A stretch of 22,726 bases of DNA, taken from IMG/VR virus record IMGVR_UViG_3300025030_001109, positions 1 to 22,726 of that record; one strand, written 5' to 3'. The stretch comes from a virus. This document shows positions 13,699 to 21,242 of the stretch, piece after piece. The notes beneath the pieces are model-generated. The model saw only the letters and a list, made by a program, of their open reading frames with translations, was not told the origin of the DNA and made no database searches. Made by a program: the position numbers and the translations under genes. How positions within the stretch are numbered: position 1 is the first letter of the stretch; every line of letters begins with the position of its first letter.

Positions 13699-15024
13699 TT
13701 AGAACGTACCCCCGTCTAACTGGAAATTAAAATCATTGTCTAGTGTACCACCATTTATAATATAAAACTCACTATTATCTTCACTCAATAAACCACCATT
13801 TAAAGATGAAGAATCACTACTATACACATCAGTAATAGCACCGCCACTAACTCCGTAATTAACAACTAAATCTTTACTATCATCACTACTACTCTCACCA
13901 ATTCCACTCAATACATCTTCTAAAGATTTCCATTTACCAGCAGATATATTACTATCAAAAGTTCCAGTTTGAGAACCACTTTCTTGACAAATATAAAGTA
14001 TCCCATTTTTTACTATGGCTTCATTAGTATTCCATGTTTTTTCTTCCCATGTGTCCCAACTAGGAATGTACTCATGATGTTCAAGCCATTGATCCATTGC
14101 AATCCAAGGGATTGTACCATCTACATTTGTTTTAAAACTAAATGGTTCTTCACTTTCATATACTGCAATAATATTAATTCCTTTTATATATGAGACATCT
14201 TGTTTTACATTAATACTTATTTCAGCATTCGCAGGACTAAATGTAGAATAATTAAATGTTTCATCATAAAATAAATGATCACGATCTTCAATATTACGAT
14301 ACAATCGTATTCGGATATGTTTTGTTGCTATTACAGAACCTACTTTAAAATATAATTTATCATATATAAACTGAGAAGTAATTGGTCTATCATATCGTAA
14401 CGTAGTTCCAATCCATTCACCTGATTCATCTGGTTGTATAATTGAACGAAATATTTTTGTTCCTAATTTTGGAGTGCCTACATCTTTTGTTCCATCATCA
14501 TTAAATGGTATTTGTATAGCAAAATATTTTTCGCCCGTTGACTTAGAAGAAATATTTAAATGGTGTCCAACAGAACCAACTGATACATCATTGCTAAAAT
14601 TAATAGTAGCACTACCAGAAGTAAATGAAGCGTCAACCCAAATAGAATCAACTAATTTTTGTATTTTTGTAGTACCATTATCAAGCATAAATCTAACACT
14701 ATCTTCTGTATCTGCATCACCTCGTAAATATATAAAATGAACATCATTAGATGTTGTGACATCTGGTATTTCTATATCTGAAACTTGATGCCATGCATAT
14801 GCTGTAGCACCCAATGGATCATAGAATTTTTCCCAAATAATTTTATCTACGTTTTCACGCAAACGCCGATCTCCATTTAAAGGTGTAACATCATATGTCT
14901 TAAGTAATATTCCAGAATTATCAAAATCTTCTTGACTTGGTAAATAATTAGGAAGATTTGATGGAGTACCACCACCTTCTTGAGCTTTTTTTAATAACGC
15001 CATTATATAATTTCCAGTTTTCAA
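13699..15024 (-). CDS. Tail fibre/appendage protein, 441 aa
   Basis: A large, mostly beta protein. Residues 1-40 are a probable attachment segment (ALLKKAQEGGGTPSNLPNYLPSQEDF). Residues 45-260 hold an Asp/Thr-rich beta region (HFIYLRGDADTEDSVRFML, YFAIQIPFNDDGTKD). Residues 325-365 contain IPSWDTWEEKTWNTNEAIVKNGILYICQ and GTFDSNISAGKWKSL, which resemble the small Trp-rich chitin/carbohydrate-binding modules in phage fibres. The C-terminus is Ser/Gly/Asn rich (SSSLNGGLLSEDNSEFY, NGGTLDNDFNFQLDGGTF). The chosen start is TTG at 15024, nine bases after AGGTGG; an ATG at 15003 lacks a comparable ribosome binding site. Function as a host-binding fibre is inferred. Confidence 0.72.
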   Translation of the reverse strand: MKTGNYIMALLKKAQEGGGTPSNLPNYLPSQEDFDNSGILLKTYDVTPLNGDRRLRENVDKIIWEKFYDPLGATAYAWHQVSDIEIPDVTTSNDVHFIYLRGDADTEDSVRFMLDNGTTKIQKLVDSIWVDASFTSGSATINFSNDVSVGSVGHHLNISSKSTGEKYFAIQIPFNDDGTKDVGTPKLGTKIFRSIIQPDESGEWIGTTLRYDRPITSQFIYDKLYFKVGSVIATKHIRIRLYRNIEDRDHLFYDETFNYSTFSPANAEISINVKQDVSYIKGINIIAVYESEEPFSFKTNVDGTIPWIAMDQWLEHHEYIPSWDTWEEKTWNTNEAIVKNGILYICQESGSQTGTFDSNISAGKWKSLEDVLSGIGESSSDDSKDLVVNYGVSGGAITDVYSSDSSSLNGGLLSEDNSEFYIINGGTLDNDFNFQLDGGTF

Positions 15025-15094
15025 TAGGTATCACCACCTGAAGATTTATTTAATATATATATCATTTAAGTCATTCCTCTCATTAAAAAATTAA

Positions 15095-15427
15095 CTAATT
15101 GACAGCTCTGCCAACTACAGTTATATCGCCAACCGAGATAGAATTAATTTTGCAACGAAGACGATGTAAACCAGATAGATCCACCTGGAAAAGACCAGAG
15201 ACAATAATTTGTGTTAAAGTCCCTAATGTTGATAAATTAATACAATTTAATAAATACCAATTAATACCATCAAGTGATCCTTCAAACTGTACCAAAAATG
15301 TGGCTCCATCATTAATAATTTCTACATCAATTACTTCCATTCCACTTTCTACAACCAATTCTTCTCCGTTCACCGCTGAATCTTCTTTACTATGGAAATA
15401 ATGTATTTTTACAGGGAAATTACCCAT
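15095..15427 (-). CDS. Small tail beta-sandwich protein, 110 aa
   Basis: The protein has the pattern of a compact beta fold with the motif FLVQFEGSLDGINWYLL and a later LFQVDLSGLHRLRCKINSI. It is a paralogue of the 108-aa protein at 1979-2305 (FTVEFYGSIDGVNYDLI and LFSIDIAALVYFKAKISAI) and of the C-terminal domain of the 338-aa protein. The SxDGxNW/Y turn is common in small phage baseplate or appendage domains. The ATG has AAGGGGTGA upstream. It is unlikely to be an enzyme; I infer a structural or carbohydrate-facing role. Confidence 0.75.
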   Translation of the reverse strand: MGNFPVKIHYFHSKEDSAVNGEELVVESGMEVIDVEIINDGATFLVQFEGSLDGINWYLLNCINLSTLGTLTQIIVSGLFQVDLSGLHRLRCKINSISVGDITVVGRAVN

Positions 15428-15456
15428 TTAATTATTCACCCCTTAAAATAAAAACA

Positions 15457-15472
15457 CTCTAATAAAGTAGAG
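15457..15472 (-). terminator. Weak rho-independent terminator after the repeat-protein gene
   Basis: On the minus strand CTCTA/TAGAG forms a short stem with a six-base loop, followed by a U-rich tract TGTTTTTATTTT (to about 15446). It lies between the stop at 15503 and the gene starting at 15427. The stem is only 5-6 bp, so termination would be partial. Confidence 0.45.
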
Positions 15473-15502
15473 CATAATTATTTAAAATATTATTTTATTG
15501 TT

Positions 15503-16519
15503 TTAATCTTTCTCTTTAAATAAGTTTCCTACCATTCTTATTTTATCAAATAAAACAGAATTAAGAGAACATCTGATTTTCTTTAAACCCGTAACATCTA
15601 AATTATGTGTACCTATACTAGTAGGATTATTAATTAAACTTAAATCGCTTGACTTTATAGCCATAATTGGATAAAAATTTTGATCTATTGTGCCTTCAAA
15701 AATTGTCTCAAATGTTGAACCAAATTTTGAATATACTTCAACAAGACAATCTGAATACCCTGTTACATCCAATTCTTCTCCAACTATTGACTCTTCTGAA
15801 TTAAAAAACACAAAGCAAGTTTCCATTTCTTCTTCATCTTCTTCAGCCGTTGCGGATCTCAATATTCTAAGTAGACCAGTAGAAAATTTACTATCGTCAA
15901 TTAATTTTCTTAATGTATCATAATCACTTTCATCCAAAACTACTAATTTCCGTAACGTATCAAAGTTAGCACTGTCTTCCATAATCAACAATCTCAAACT
16001 ATCAAAATCAACAACCTCTGATAAAATTAATGCTCTCAATGAATCAAAATTAATATTCTCATCTATTGCTAACTTTCTCAATGAATCAAATAATTCTTCA
16101 TAATATTTAACAATACTACGATAAGTTTTTCCACTAAAATAACCACCATAAGCAATTTTTCTAAGAGTATCAAAGTTTGTAGTTTCTGATAAAATTAATT
16201 TTCTTAATGTATCTCCATTAATAATTTCATCCAAAGATAGTTTTCTTAAACTGTCACCATTATAAATATCATCTAACAATAATCTTCTCAGTGAATCAAA
16301 ACTATTAATCTCTTCTGACCATGTAAAAAAAGTCATTGTTTCGCCACTATTAATGCAACCATCATCATTTACAATCGCACGATACTCATAGTTAGTTCCC
16401 ATATCCAAATTAGACATATCTAATTCATAATCTTGAGTTACAGTTATTGTTTGTTTAGTAGTTTCAGTCCATGTTGATCCACCTTGTATTTTATATTCAA
16501 AATAAACTTGTGTTGCCAT
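15503..16519 (-). CDS. Fibronectin-like protein with ten 14-residue repeats, 338 aa
   Basis: Residues 1-66 resemble a fibronectin type III domain (EYKIQGGSTWTET, then YEYRAIVNDDG). Residues 75-214 are ten consecutive units of 14 residues with the core D-S/T-L-R-K/R-L. The repeated Asp/Thr falls at 75, 89, 103, 117, 132, 145, 159, 173, 187 and 201, so the register is kept even through a degenerate fifth unit. An acidic linker (AEEDEEEMETC) follows. Residues 235-338 form a small beta domain related to the proteins at 15095-15427 and 1979-2305. No signal peptide is present. The repeats suggest a rod or a multivalent spacer in a tail appendage; similar FDTLRK-type repeats are, from memory, seen in tail proteins of other Bacillota phages. 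Precise function unknown. Confidence 0.75.
   Translation of the reverse strand: MATQVYFEYKIQGGSTWTETTKQTITVTQDYELDMSNLDMGTNYEYRAIVNDDGCINSGETMTFFTWSEEINSFDSLRRLLLDDIYNGDSLRKLSLDEIINGDTLRKLILSETTNFDTLRKIAYGGYFSGKTYRSIVKYYEELFDSLRKLAIDENINFDSLRALILSEVVDFDSLRLLIMEDSANFDTLRKLVVLDESDYDTLRKLIDDSKFSTGLLRILRSATAEEDEEEMETCFVFFNSEESIVGEELDVTGYSDCLVEVYSKFGSTFETIFEGTIDQNFYPIMAIKSSDLSLINNPTSIGTHNLDVTGLKKIRCSLNSVLFDKIRMVGNLFKEKD
15878..16297 (-). repeat. Ten tandem 42-bp coding repeats (14-residue D-S/T-L-R-K-L units)
   Basis: The coding repeats lie inside the 338-aa gene. Eight of the ten units keep the D-S/T-L-R core; the fifth (TYRSIVKYY) is degenerate and offset by one residue, with the next unit restoring register. 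The conserved residue type and spacing over 140 residues argue for a regular structural solenoid or helical array rather than chance similarity. Confidence 0.75.
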
Positions 16520-16535
16520 TTATTTCACCAGCCTT

Positions 16536-17315
16536 TCATAAAGGCATTAATCTTTGATAATTAGGAATATAAGTTTCTGCTAATTGATAATACATGCCCA
16601 AATATTCGTTACGAGCAGTCTGCCAATCTTCATTATTTATTGCTGTTTCACAAATTTTCACACTTTGATATATTTGTTCGTAAATTATATCTGGATTTAT
16701 TTCTTGATTTACCATATTTATAATCTGTCTTGATAATTGATTATACTCTGAAATTAATGCGATATATTCTGGTTCATTAATATAATGTTCTCTCAATAAA
16801 CGCATTGCTGTTAATTCAGAGCAATTATCAGGTAATCCTTTATATCCAACACAAGATGTTGTAAGGTAACAAGAACCTTCTGCGGCATAATGAAATTGAG
16901 ATAATGTGCGACCAGATACAGTATTTAATTTAATGGTGATATCGCCATCCATCGGGCCGCCAAGGAAATTATTTATTTTTATAGCTAGTGTATCATTTTC
17001 ATTAAAAGAAAGTGTTTGATTATACCATATCCATATGACAGGACTCTCTGGATCTTCTGGATCTTCTTGATACGGTCCCCATGCCCAAGTATCTTCATTG
17101 TTTTTAGACCAATTAATAAAGCCAGAATTACCAGTGCATTCCATATATAATACACAATTTGCAGGAATTGTTAATGTGTTAGTAATTACTTCGTCTATTT
17201 CAACACCTGGTTGATTAGTTCCATCAAATGGCAATGTCCAAATTACTGCATTACCATGAAAAGTTATAGATGTTTTTGCTATGTTAGTTGGAGTTAAAGT
17301 TGTGATGATTGACAT
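16536..17315 (-). CDS. Tail appendage protein with beta domain and CFI-box-like C-terminus, 259 aa
   Basis: Residues 20-145 form a beta domain like the second domain of the 370-aa protein (VIWTLPFDG, LTIPANCVLYMECTG, TLAIKINNFLGGPMDGDITIKL). Residues 148-259 match its CFI-box-like end closely: SCYLTTSCVGYKGL (C149, C155), DNCSELTAMRLLREHYIN, then YEQIYQSVKIC and GDWQTAR-type helices. The region 80-95 is rich in Asp, Glu and Pro. The gene sits directly after the 145-aa gene carrying the missing first domain, so the pair looks like a split version of the fused paralogue, or the paralogue like a fusion of the pair. A small 6-bp hairpin (16531-16545) overlaps its stop codon and the ribosome binding site of the next gene. 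Confidence 0.75.
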   Translation of the reverse strand: MSIITTLTPTNIAKTSITFHGNAVIWTLPFDGTNQPGVEIDEVITNTLTIPANCVLYMECTGNSGFINWSKNNEDTWAWGPYQEDPEDPESPVIWIWYNQTLSFNENDTLAIKINNFLGGPMDGDITIKLNTVSGRTLSQFHYAAEGSCYLTTSCVGYKGLPDNCSELTAMRLLREHYINEPEYIALISEYNQLSRQIINMVNQEINPDIIYEQIYQSVKICETAINNEDWQTARNEYLGMYYQLAETYIPNYQRLMPL

Positions 17316-17327
17316 TTAATCAACTCC

Positions 17328-17765
17328 TTACACAGCACCTATGGTCGCTGATAAAGTTACCTTGACTTGCGTTGAGTTAACTGGAACCTCACTTGATTCA
17401 GCCTTAGCTCTTATCCAGAAAATTACATTTGTACTCCCTATCTCACTAGTAAAATCTAAAGGACTTCCATATGCAGATGGTGAACCTGAAGGACTTCCCG
17501 AATCATCTAAAGCTAACTGCCAACGAGTTACATCTCCTGAATCGGTTATAGATACTCTAGCGTGTCTAGAGTTTTCAAGAATTGTCTTATGTCCTGTTGT
17601 GCAACGAATCCCAATTTTTACCCATTCTGATTCAGTAAAACCAGATGCTGGAATCTTAATATATCCAGTTTCTATTGAATTGCTATTATCCCCGCTAGAC
17701 ACAAGAGTTCCCTCAGTGCCTCCAGAAGTAATATCTGTGCCTTTATAAATATTAATTAAAGCCAT
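17328..17765 (-). CDS. Small tail appendage protein, single N-terminal beta domain, 145 aa
   Basis: The entire protein corresponds to the first domain of the 370-aa protein at 21243-22355 and of the 253-aa protein at 19106-19867: IPASGF, IGIRCTTGHKTILENSRHARVSITDSG, WQLALDDSGSP, YGSPLDFTSEIGSTNVIFWIRAKAESSE, then a short C-terminal strand. The ATG is preceded by AAAGGAATG. Only 12 bases separate it from the next gene (16536-17315), which supplies the remaining two domains of the 370-aa paralogue. It therefore probably works together with that neighbour in one appendage. No catalytic residues or membrane segments are seen. Confidence 0.75.
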   Translation of the reverse strand: MALINIYKGTDITSGGTEGTLVSSGDNSNSIETGYIKIPASGFTESEWVKIGIRCTTGHKTILENSRHARVSITDSGDVTRWQLALDDSGSPSGSPSAYGSPLDFTSEIGSTNVIFWIRAKAESSEVPVNSTQVKVTLSATIGAV

Positions 17766-17807
17766 AATTTAAATCATTCCTTTCTTAATATATTTTTTAA
17801 TATGTAA

Positions 17808-18941
17808 TCAAATTACATTTTCTAATAAAGTATCTTCATTATTTTCTTTGTAATACCACTTTAAACCATATGCAGTTTTCTTTTCTCCTCTTGCGGTTTT
17901 ATTAATTGCTTGTTTATATGCATTCTCTTTTGGTCTACTAATAATCTTTGAATTACCATTTTTAATTAAATAATCAACAGCATCTTTAATATCATCAAAA
18001 TCATATCTATTACCATTTTTATCTATGGCATATACTGATATAGAATCTTCTGATCTGTCTACATTATTATTGTTGAGAATATCACTTACAGCTTTTAAAC
18101 AACATTTAAAATATTCAGCAGTTTTATATATTAATCTACAATCAAGATAATAATTAATCACTTCTTCTTCATTTAGATATTTTTTATTTCCATTTTCATC
18201 CCATATGAAACGTGATCGTGTTTTTCTAAGTCTTTCAATATTATTATTATTAAGAATTTTACTTATAGCTTCATGATAGTGCCCAAAATGTTTTACAGTA
18301 TCTTCTATTGATTTACATTCCAAATAATAATTTATTATCTCTTCTTCATCTAAATCATATCTAGTATGACCATCTCTTTTTATATCATTTTTAACAAGAA
18401 TTTTACGAATTGTTTCATCATTAACACCAAAAAACTCTGCTGTTTTAAAAGTTGACCTACAATCTAAATAATATTTAATCACTTCATCATGGTCTAAATC
18501 TTTATTTTTAATACCATTTTTACGTAATATACTATATATTGGACTTATGCTACATCCAAAAAACTCCGCTGTTATATACGCATTTTTACATTTTAAATAA
18601 TGATCAATAACTTCAGATTCATCTAAGTCACAACCCTTATTGCCTCCACCACCTAATGTACTGTTATAACCATTATTATAACTATCATAATAAGCAATCC
18701 ATTTTATTTCTACATCATCTAATTGGTCGATAGAAACTTTTTCAATTTCTTCAATTATAAAATTATCTTTACCATATTTGCGTATTGCACGACAAAAATG
18801 AGTATCTATTCCCATATTTGCATTAGAACAATGTCCTGTCCATCTATAATTTAATGGCTGTACAGTTTGCCCAATATAAACCTTATTATTTATTTTATTA
18901 GTTATCTTATAAATACTACCAAACATTACTTCATCACTCAT
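17808..18941 (-). CDS. GIY-YIG homing endonuclease with four tandem helix-turn-helix repeats, 377 aa
   Basis: The GIY-YIG domain occupies residues 7-100: S9-I10-Y11, Y22-I23-G24, R33, E78 and N93 in the expected order. It is followed by four tandem units of about 40 residues at roughly 105-146, 148-187, 195-236 and 255-296. Each has the pattern LDxxEVIxYYLxCxxxxxTAEFFG, then xxxTIRKILxKNxI, and looks like a helix-turn-helix. A NUMOD1-like unit closes the protein (about 301-366, from VYAIDKNGNRYDF to AYGLKWYY). This array should read an extended DNA target. The ATG at 18941 lies 13 bases after GGAGG, longer than usual; the shared leader with the gene at 21097 suggests about five bases were inserted. 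Free-standing between a tail gene and its paralogue. Confidence 0.88.
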   Translation of the reverse strand: MSDEVMFGSIYKITNKINNKVYIGQTVQPLNYRWTGHCSNANMGIDTHFCRAIRKYGKDNFIIEEIEKVSIDQLDDVEIKWIAYYDSYNNGYNSTLGGGGNKGCDLDESEVIDHYLKCKNAYITAEFFGCSISPIYSILRKNGIKNKDLDHDEVIKYYLDCRSTFKTAEFFGVNDETIRKILVKNDIKRDGHTRYDLDEEEIINYYLECKSIEDTVKHFGHYHEAISKILNNNNIERLRKTRSRFIWDENGNKKYLNEEEVINYYLDCRLIYKTAEYFKCCLKAVSDILNNNNVDRSEDSISVYAIDKNGNRYDFDDIKDAVDYLIKNGNSKIISRPKENAYKQAINKTARGEKKTAYGLKWYYKENNEDTLLENVI

Positions 18942-18972
18942 TTAATACAATCAACCTCCATAAATTTGATTT

Positions 18973-19070
18973 CTCCAAAACTCACATATTTTTACACAAA
19001 TAAAAATAGAAGGGACACAATTGGAGTTTTGTGCATCGTCTAAGACAGCTAATCTCAAACTTACCCTTCT
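18973..19070 (-). ncRNA. Structured leader element B upstream of a GIY-YIG gene (homologue of element A)
   Basis: On the minus strand the outer stem AGAAGGG/CCCTTCT (19070-19064 with 19014-19008) is identical to element A. Hairpin 1 pairs GUUUGAG (19060-19054) with CUUAGAC (19044-19038), and hairpin 2 pairs GCACAA (19034-19029) with UUGUGU (19020-19015). Both stems differ in sequence from A but keep pairing, and loop lengths (9 and 8 nt) are unchanged. The hairpin 2 loop AACUCCAA can pair through CUCCAA with UUGGAG at 18978-18973. In element A the same positions read CUCCGA and UCGGAG, a compensatory change. The preceding stretch GTTTATTTTT and the following TATTTTTATTTG are also conserved. 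Confidence 0.6.
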
Positions 19071-19105
19071 AAAAATAAACTTTTATATTCTGTTTTCAAT
19101 ATTTT

Positions 19106-19867
19106 TTATGTACATGTTACATTAAACTGTGCAATTATTCTTCCATTCTCATCGTTTTCTCTTATTATATGAGTACCAGTAGTTCCAGAATTAGAATATA
19201 ATATTGATACAGCAACCACTTGATCTTTAATAAAACTAAATGTTCTAACATCGTAATTAGAAATCCATATTATCCAACCATTTAATGCATCTCCACCAAC
19301 AGTATAAACTGCAAAAGTTGGCATATCCCCTGTTACAGTATAATATAAAGTACAATCTTCTGGTATTATAATAGACTCAGTTGCTTCTCCTATCCCTTCT
19401 ACTACACTCATGTCAGATATGTTCCAAGTCCAAGGCTGATTACCTACTAAAGCCTGTGCAATTATTTCAATTGAAGTGTCATTAGAAACGCTTTCAGTGG
19501 AATTTGCTTTTGCACGAGTCCAGAATATATAGTTAGTATCAGTTATAATTTCTGTTATGTCTAAAGGTAATCCCCAATCTAGTGGTGTACTTGATGGAGA
19601 ACCACTATTATCTTCAGCTAGTTGCCAATTTGTATTGCCAGAACCATCTAAACTGATCCTAGCGTGACGATTTAAGTCAAAAATAGTTTCTGTTCCTTCA
19701 TCGCAACGTACAGCAAGTTTCACCCAGTTACCATTTGTACTCCCTGTTGCTGGAATAGATATGTGATTTGAATCAACCGGGTTAGAAAAATCATTCTCTG
19801 AAACTATTGTTCCATCAGTTAAGTTTACGGTAGGATTGTCACGATAAATTGCTATATGATAAGCCAA
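19106..19867 (-). CDS. Tail appendage protein, paralogue lacking the CFI-box domain, 253 aa
   Basis: Residues 1-145 match the N-terminal beta domain of the proteins at 21243-22355 and 17328-17765 (IPATGS, LAVRCDEGTETIFDLNRHARISLDG, WQLAEDNSGSP, SSTPLDWGLPLDI, FWTRAKA). Residues 146-253 match the second beta domain of the 370-aa protein (PWTWNISDMSVVEGIGEA, IPEDCTLYYTVTG, FIKDQVVAVSILYSN). The protein stops just where the CFI-box domain starts in the paralogues (RIIAQFNVTCT). The start is TTG with GAGAGGAGTG ten bases upstream, the same leader as at 22355. Its 3' end is followed by structured element B and then a GIY-YIG gene. Probably a phage surface appendage protein. Confidence 0.75.
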   Translation of the reverse strand: MAYHIAIYRDNPTVNLTDGTIVSENDFSNPVDSNHISIPATGSTNGNWVKLAVRCDEGTETIFDLNRHARISLDGSGNTNWQLAEDNSGSPSSTPLDWGLPLDITEIITDTNYIFWTRAKANSTESVSNDTSIEIIAQALVGNQPWTWNISDMSVVEGIGEATESIIIPEDCTLYYTVTGDMPTFAVYTVGGDALNGWIIWISNYDVRTFSFIKDQVVAVSILYSNSGTTGTHIIRENDENGRIIAQFNVTCT

Positions 19868-19906
19868 ATTTATTTCACTCCTCTCAAATTTATTTTTATA
19901 TCTTAA

Positions 19907-21097
19907 TTAAGAAACTTTTTCAAAAATATAACCACCAGTTGATATTTGTTTTCCACAAAGGCAATTACTAATACTTTTATGGTTTAATCCTAATTCATTA
20001 GCGCAATCTACTTGGCTATCATAAATACCTATAAATTTGTTTGTATTTTTTTCATGTACCTCAAATTCATATTTCAAAAATTTTAAACTTTGAGTTTTAT
20101 TACATAATTCATTTAATTTTTCTTCAGAATAATCTTCTTCATAAATAAAAACATATCCTTTTGCAAAATAATGTTTTTTTCTTAAACAACCACTAATATT
20201 AGATGCGTCTATATTTAATTCTTTTGCGCATTCTTGTTGCAAACTAAACTTACCAACAAATTTTTTATCATCTTTTTTATAAACATAAAATGGCTTGGCA
20301 TTTAAGTTTATATTACATAATTCTTTTACTTTATCTTCTGCATATTCATGTTTATATATAAAAATATAATTATTCACAGAATAAGTTTTATCTTTTAAAT
20401 ATTTCCTAATATCACCATCGCTTTTTATATTTATATTTAAATCTATCATGCATTTATTTATTGTGTCATATTCTCCAATAAAATTTTCTGTATATTTTTC
20501 AAAAACTAAAAACGGTTTTGACTCAACCATTTCATAAATTTCTTTTAATTTATCTTCGTTATATTCATCCTTATAAATAAAAATATAACCATTAAACATA
20601 TTTTGTTTACCTTTTAAACACTTACGAATATAACCAGAATAATTTATATCTAAATTTCTACTGCATTCTGATGAATTTATCCATTCTCCTATAAACTCTC
20701 TGTCTTTAAAAACATAAAAAGGTTTTGCTCCTCCAGTAATTGCTAACTTTAATTTCGTTTCATCAGAATGTTTTACACCCAATGGGGAACCTGCCGTTGG
20801 TAAAACATTATAACACTTATTTTTATTATCAAAATAAATATCTAAATAATATTGTTCTCGTTCTATTAACTTATCAACATCTTCTACATATTCTAATACT
20901 TCAAATTTAAAAGTATTAATTCCATATTTATTAAATGCATTTTGTAAATACGGATTTTTATGACAATTTGTCATAAGACTACTAAAATGCTGAGATTTTC
21001 TATTATATAAATTAACTGTACTCCCAACATATAACTTTCCATTAACCAAATTTACAATCTTATAAATACCACTTTTACCCTTTAATTCATCACTCAC
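19907..21097 (-). CDS. GIY-YIG homing endonuclease with four NUMOD1-like repeats, 396 aa
   Basis: A free-standing homing endonuclease that would nick or cut DNA to spread its own gene. The catalytic domain covers residues 1-100: G10-I11-Y12, Y23-V24-G25, a basic R33, candidate metal-binding Glu at 79/81, and N97. A NUMOD3-like segment (GVKHSDETKLKLA) lies at 107-119. Four copies of a NUMOD1-like DNA-binding unit follow at about 125-175, 194-248, 268-320 and 343-394, each with a K/Y-F-x-V-F/Y strand, a FIGE/FVGK turn, a Cys-containing helix and a GYIFIY-type end. The start is GTG, eight bases after GGAGG. The gene lies between two paralogous tail genes and follows structured element A. The leader GGAGGTTGATT and the N-terminus MSDE are shared with the GIY-YIG gene at 17808-18941, although the catalytic domains differ. 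Confidence 0.88.
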   Translation of the reverse strand: MSDELKGKSGIYKIVNLVNGKLYVGSTVNLYNRKSQHFSSLMTNCHKNPYLQNAFNKYGINTFKFEVLEYVEDVDKLIEREQYYLDIYFDNKNKCYNVLPTAGSPLGVKHSDETKLKLAITGGAKPFYVFKDREFIGEWINSSECSRNLDINYSGYIRKCLKGKQNMFNGYIFIYKDEYNEDKLKEIYEMVESKPFLVFEKYTENFIGEYDTINKCMIDLNINIKSDGDIRKYLKDKTYSVNNYIFIYKHEYAEDKVKELCNINLNAKPFYVYKKDDKKFVGKFSLQQECAKELNIDASNISGCLRKKHYFAKGYVFIYEEDYSEEKLNELCNKTQSLKFLKYEFEVHEKNTNKFIGIYDSQVDCANELGLNHKSISNCLCGKQISTGGYIFEKVS

Positions 21098-21121
21098 TTA
21101 ATCAACCTCCGTCTTAATTTT

Positions 21122-21212
21122 CTCCGATAAATAGACAAATAAAAATAGAAGGGGTATCGCAATCGGAGTTTTGCGATTCATTCAGGTTTATAACTCCCGA
21201 ACTTACCCTTCT
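21122..21212 (-). ncRNA. Structured leader element A upstream of a GIY-YIG gene (three-way junction with pseudoknot)
   Basis: Read on the minus strand, an outer stem AGAAGGG/CCCTTCT (21212-21206 with 21153-21147) encloses two hairpins. Hairpin 1 pairs 21202-21196 with 21186-21180 (9-nt loop). Hairpin 2 pairs AUCGCAA with UUGCGAU (21077-type arms at 21177-21171 and 21162-21156; loop AACUCCGA). The loop bases CUCCGA can pair with UCGGAG at 21127-21122, downstream of the outer stem. The same layout with compensating base changes occurs at 18973-19070. A U-rich run follows the outer stem, so it may also act as a terminator. It matches no RNA family I can name. Confidence 0.6.
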
Positions 21213-21242
21213 AAAAATAAACTTTATATTTAATTAAACTTA

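Noticed and set aside
18973-21212. Structured RNAs beside endonucleases suggested omega/HEARO RNAs or group I introns.
   Set aside because: The neighbours are GIY-YIG, not IscB/TnpB with RuvC domains; the elements are under 100 bases and the flanking tail genes are complete, so no intron is needed.
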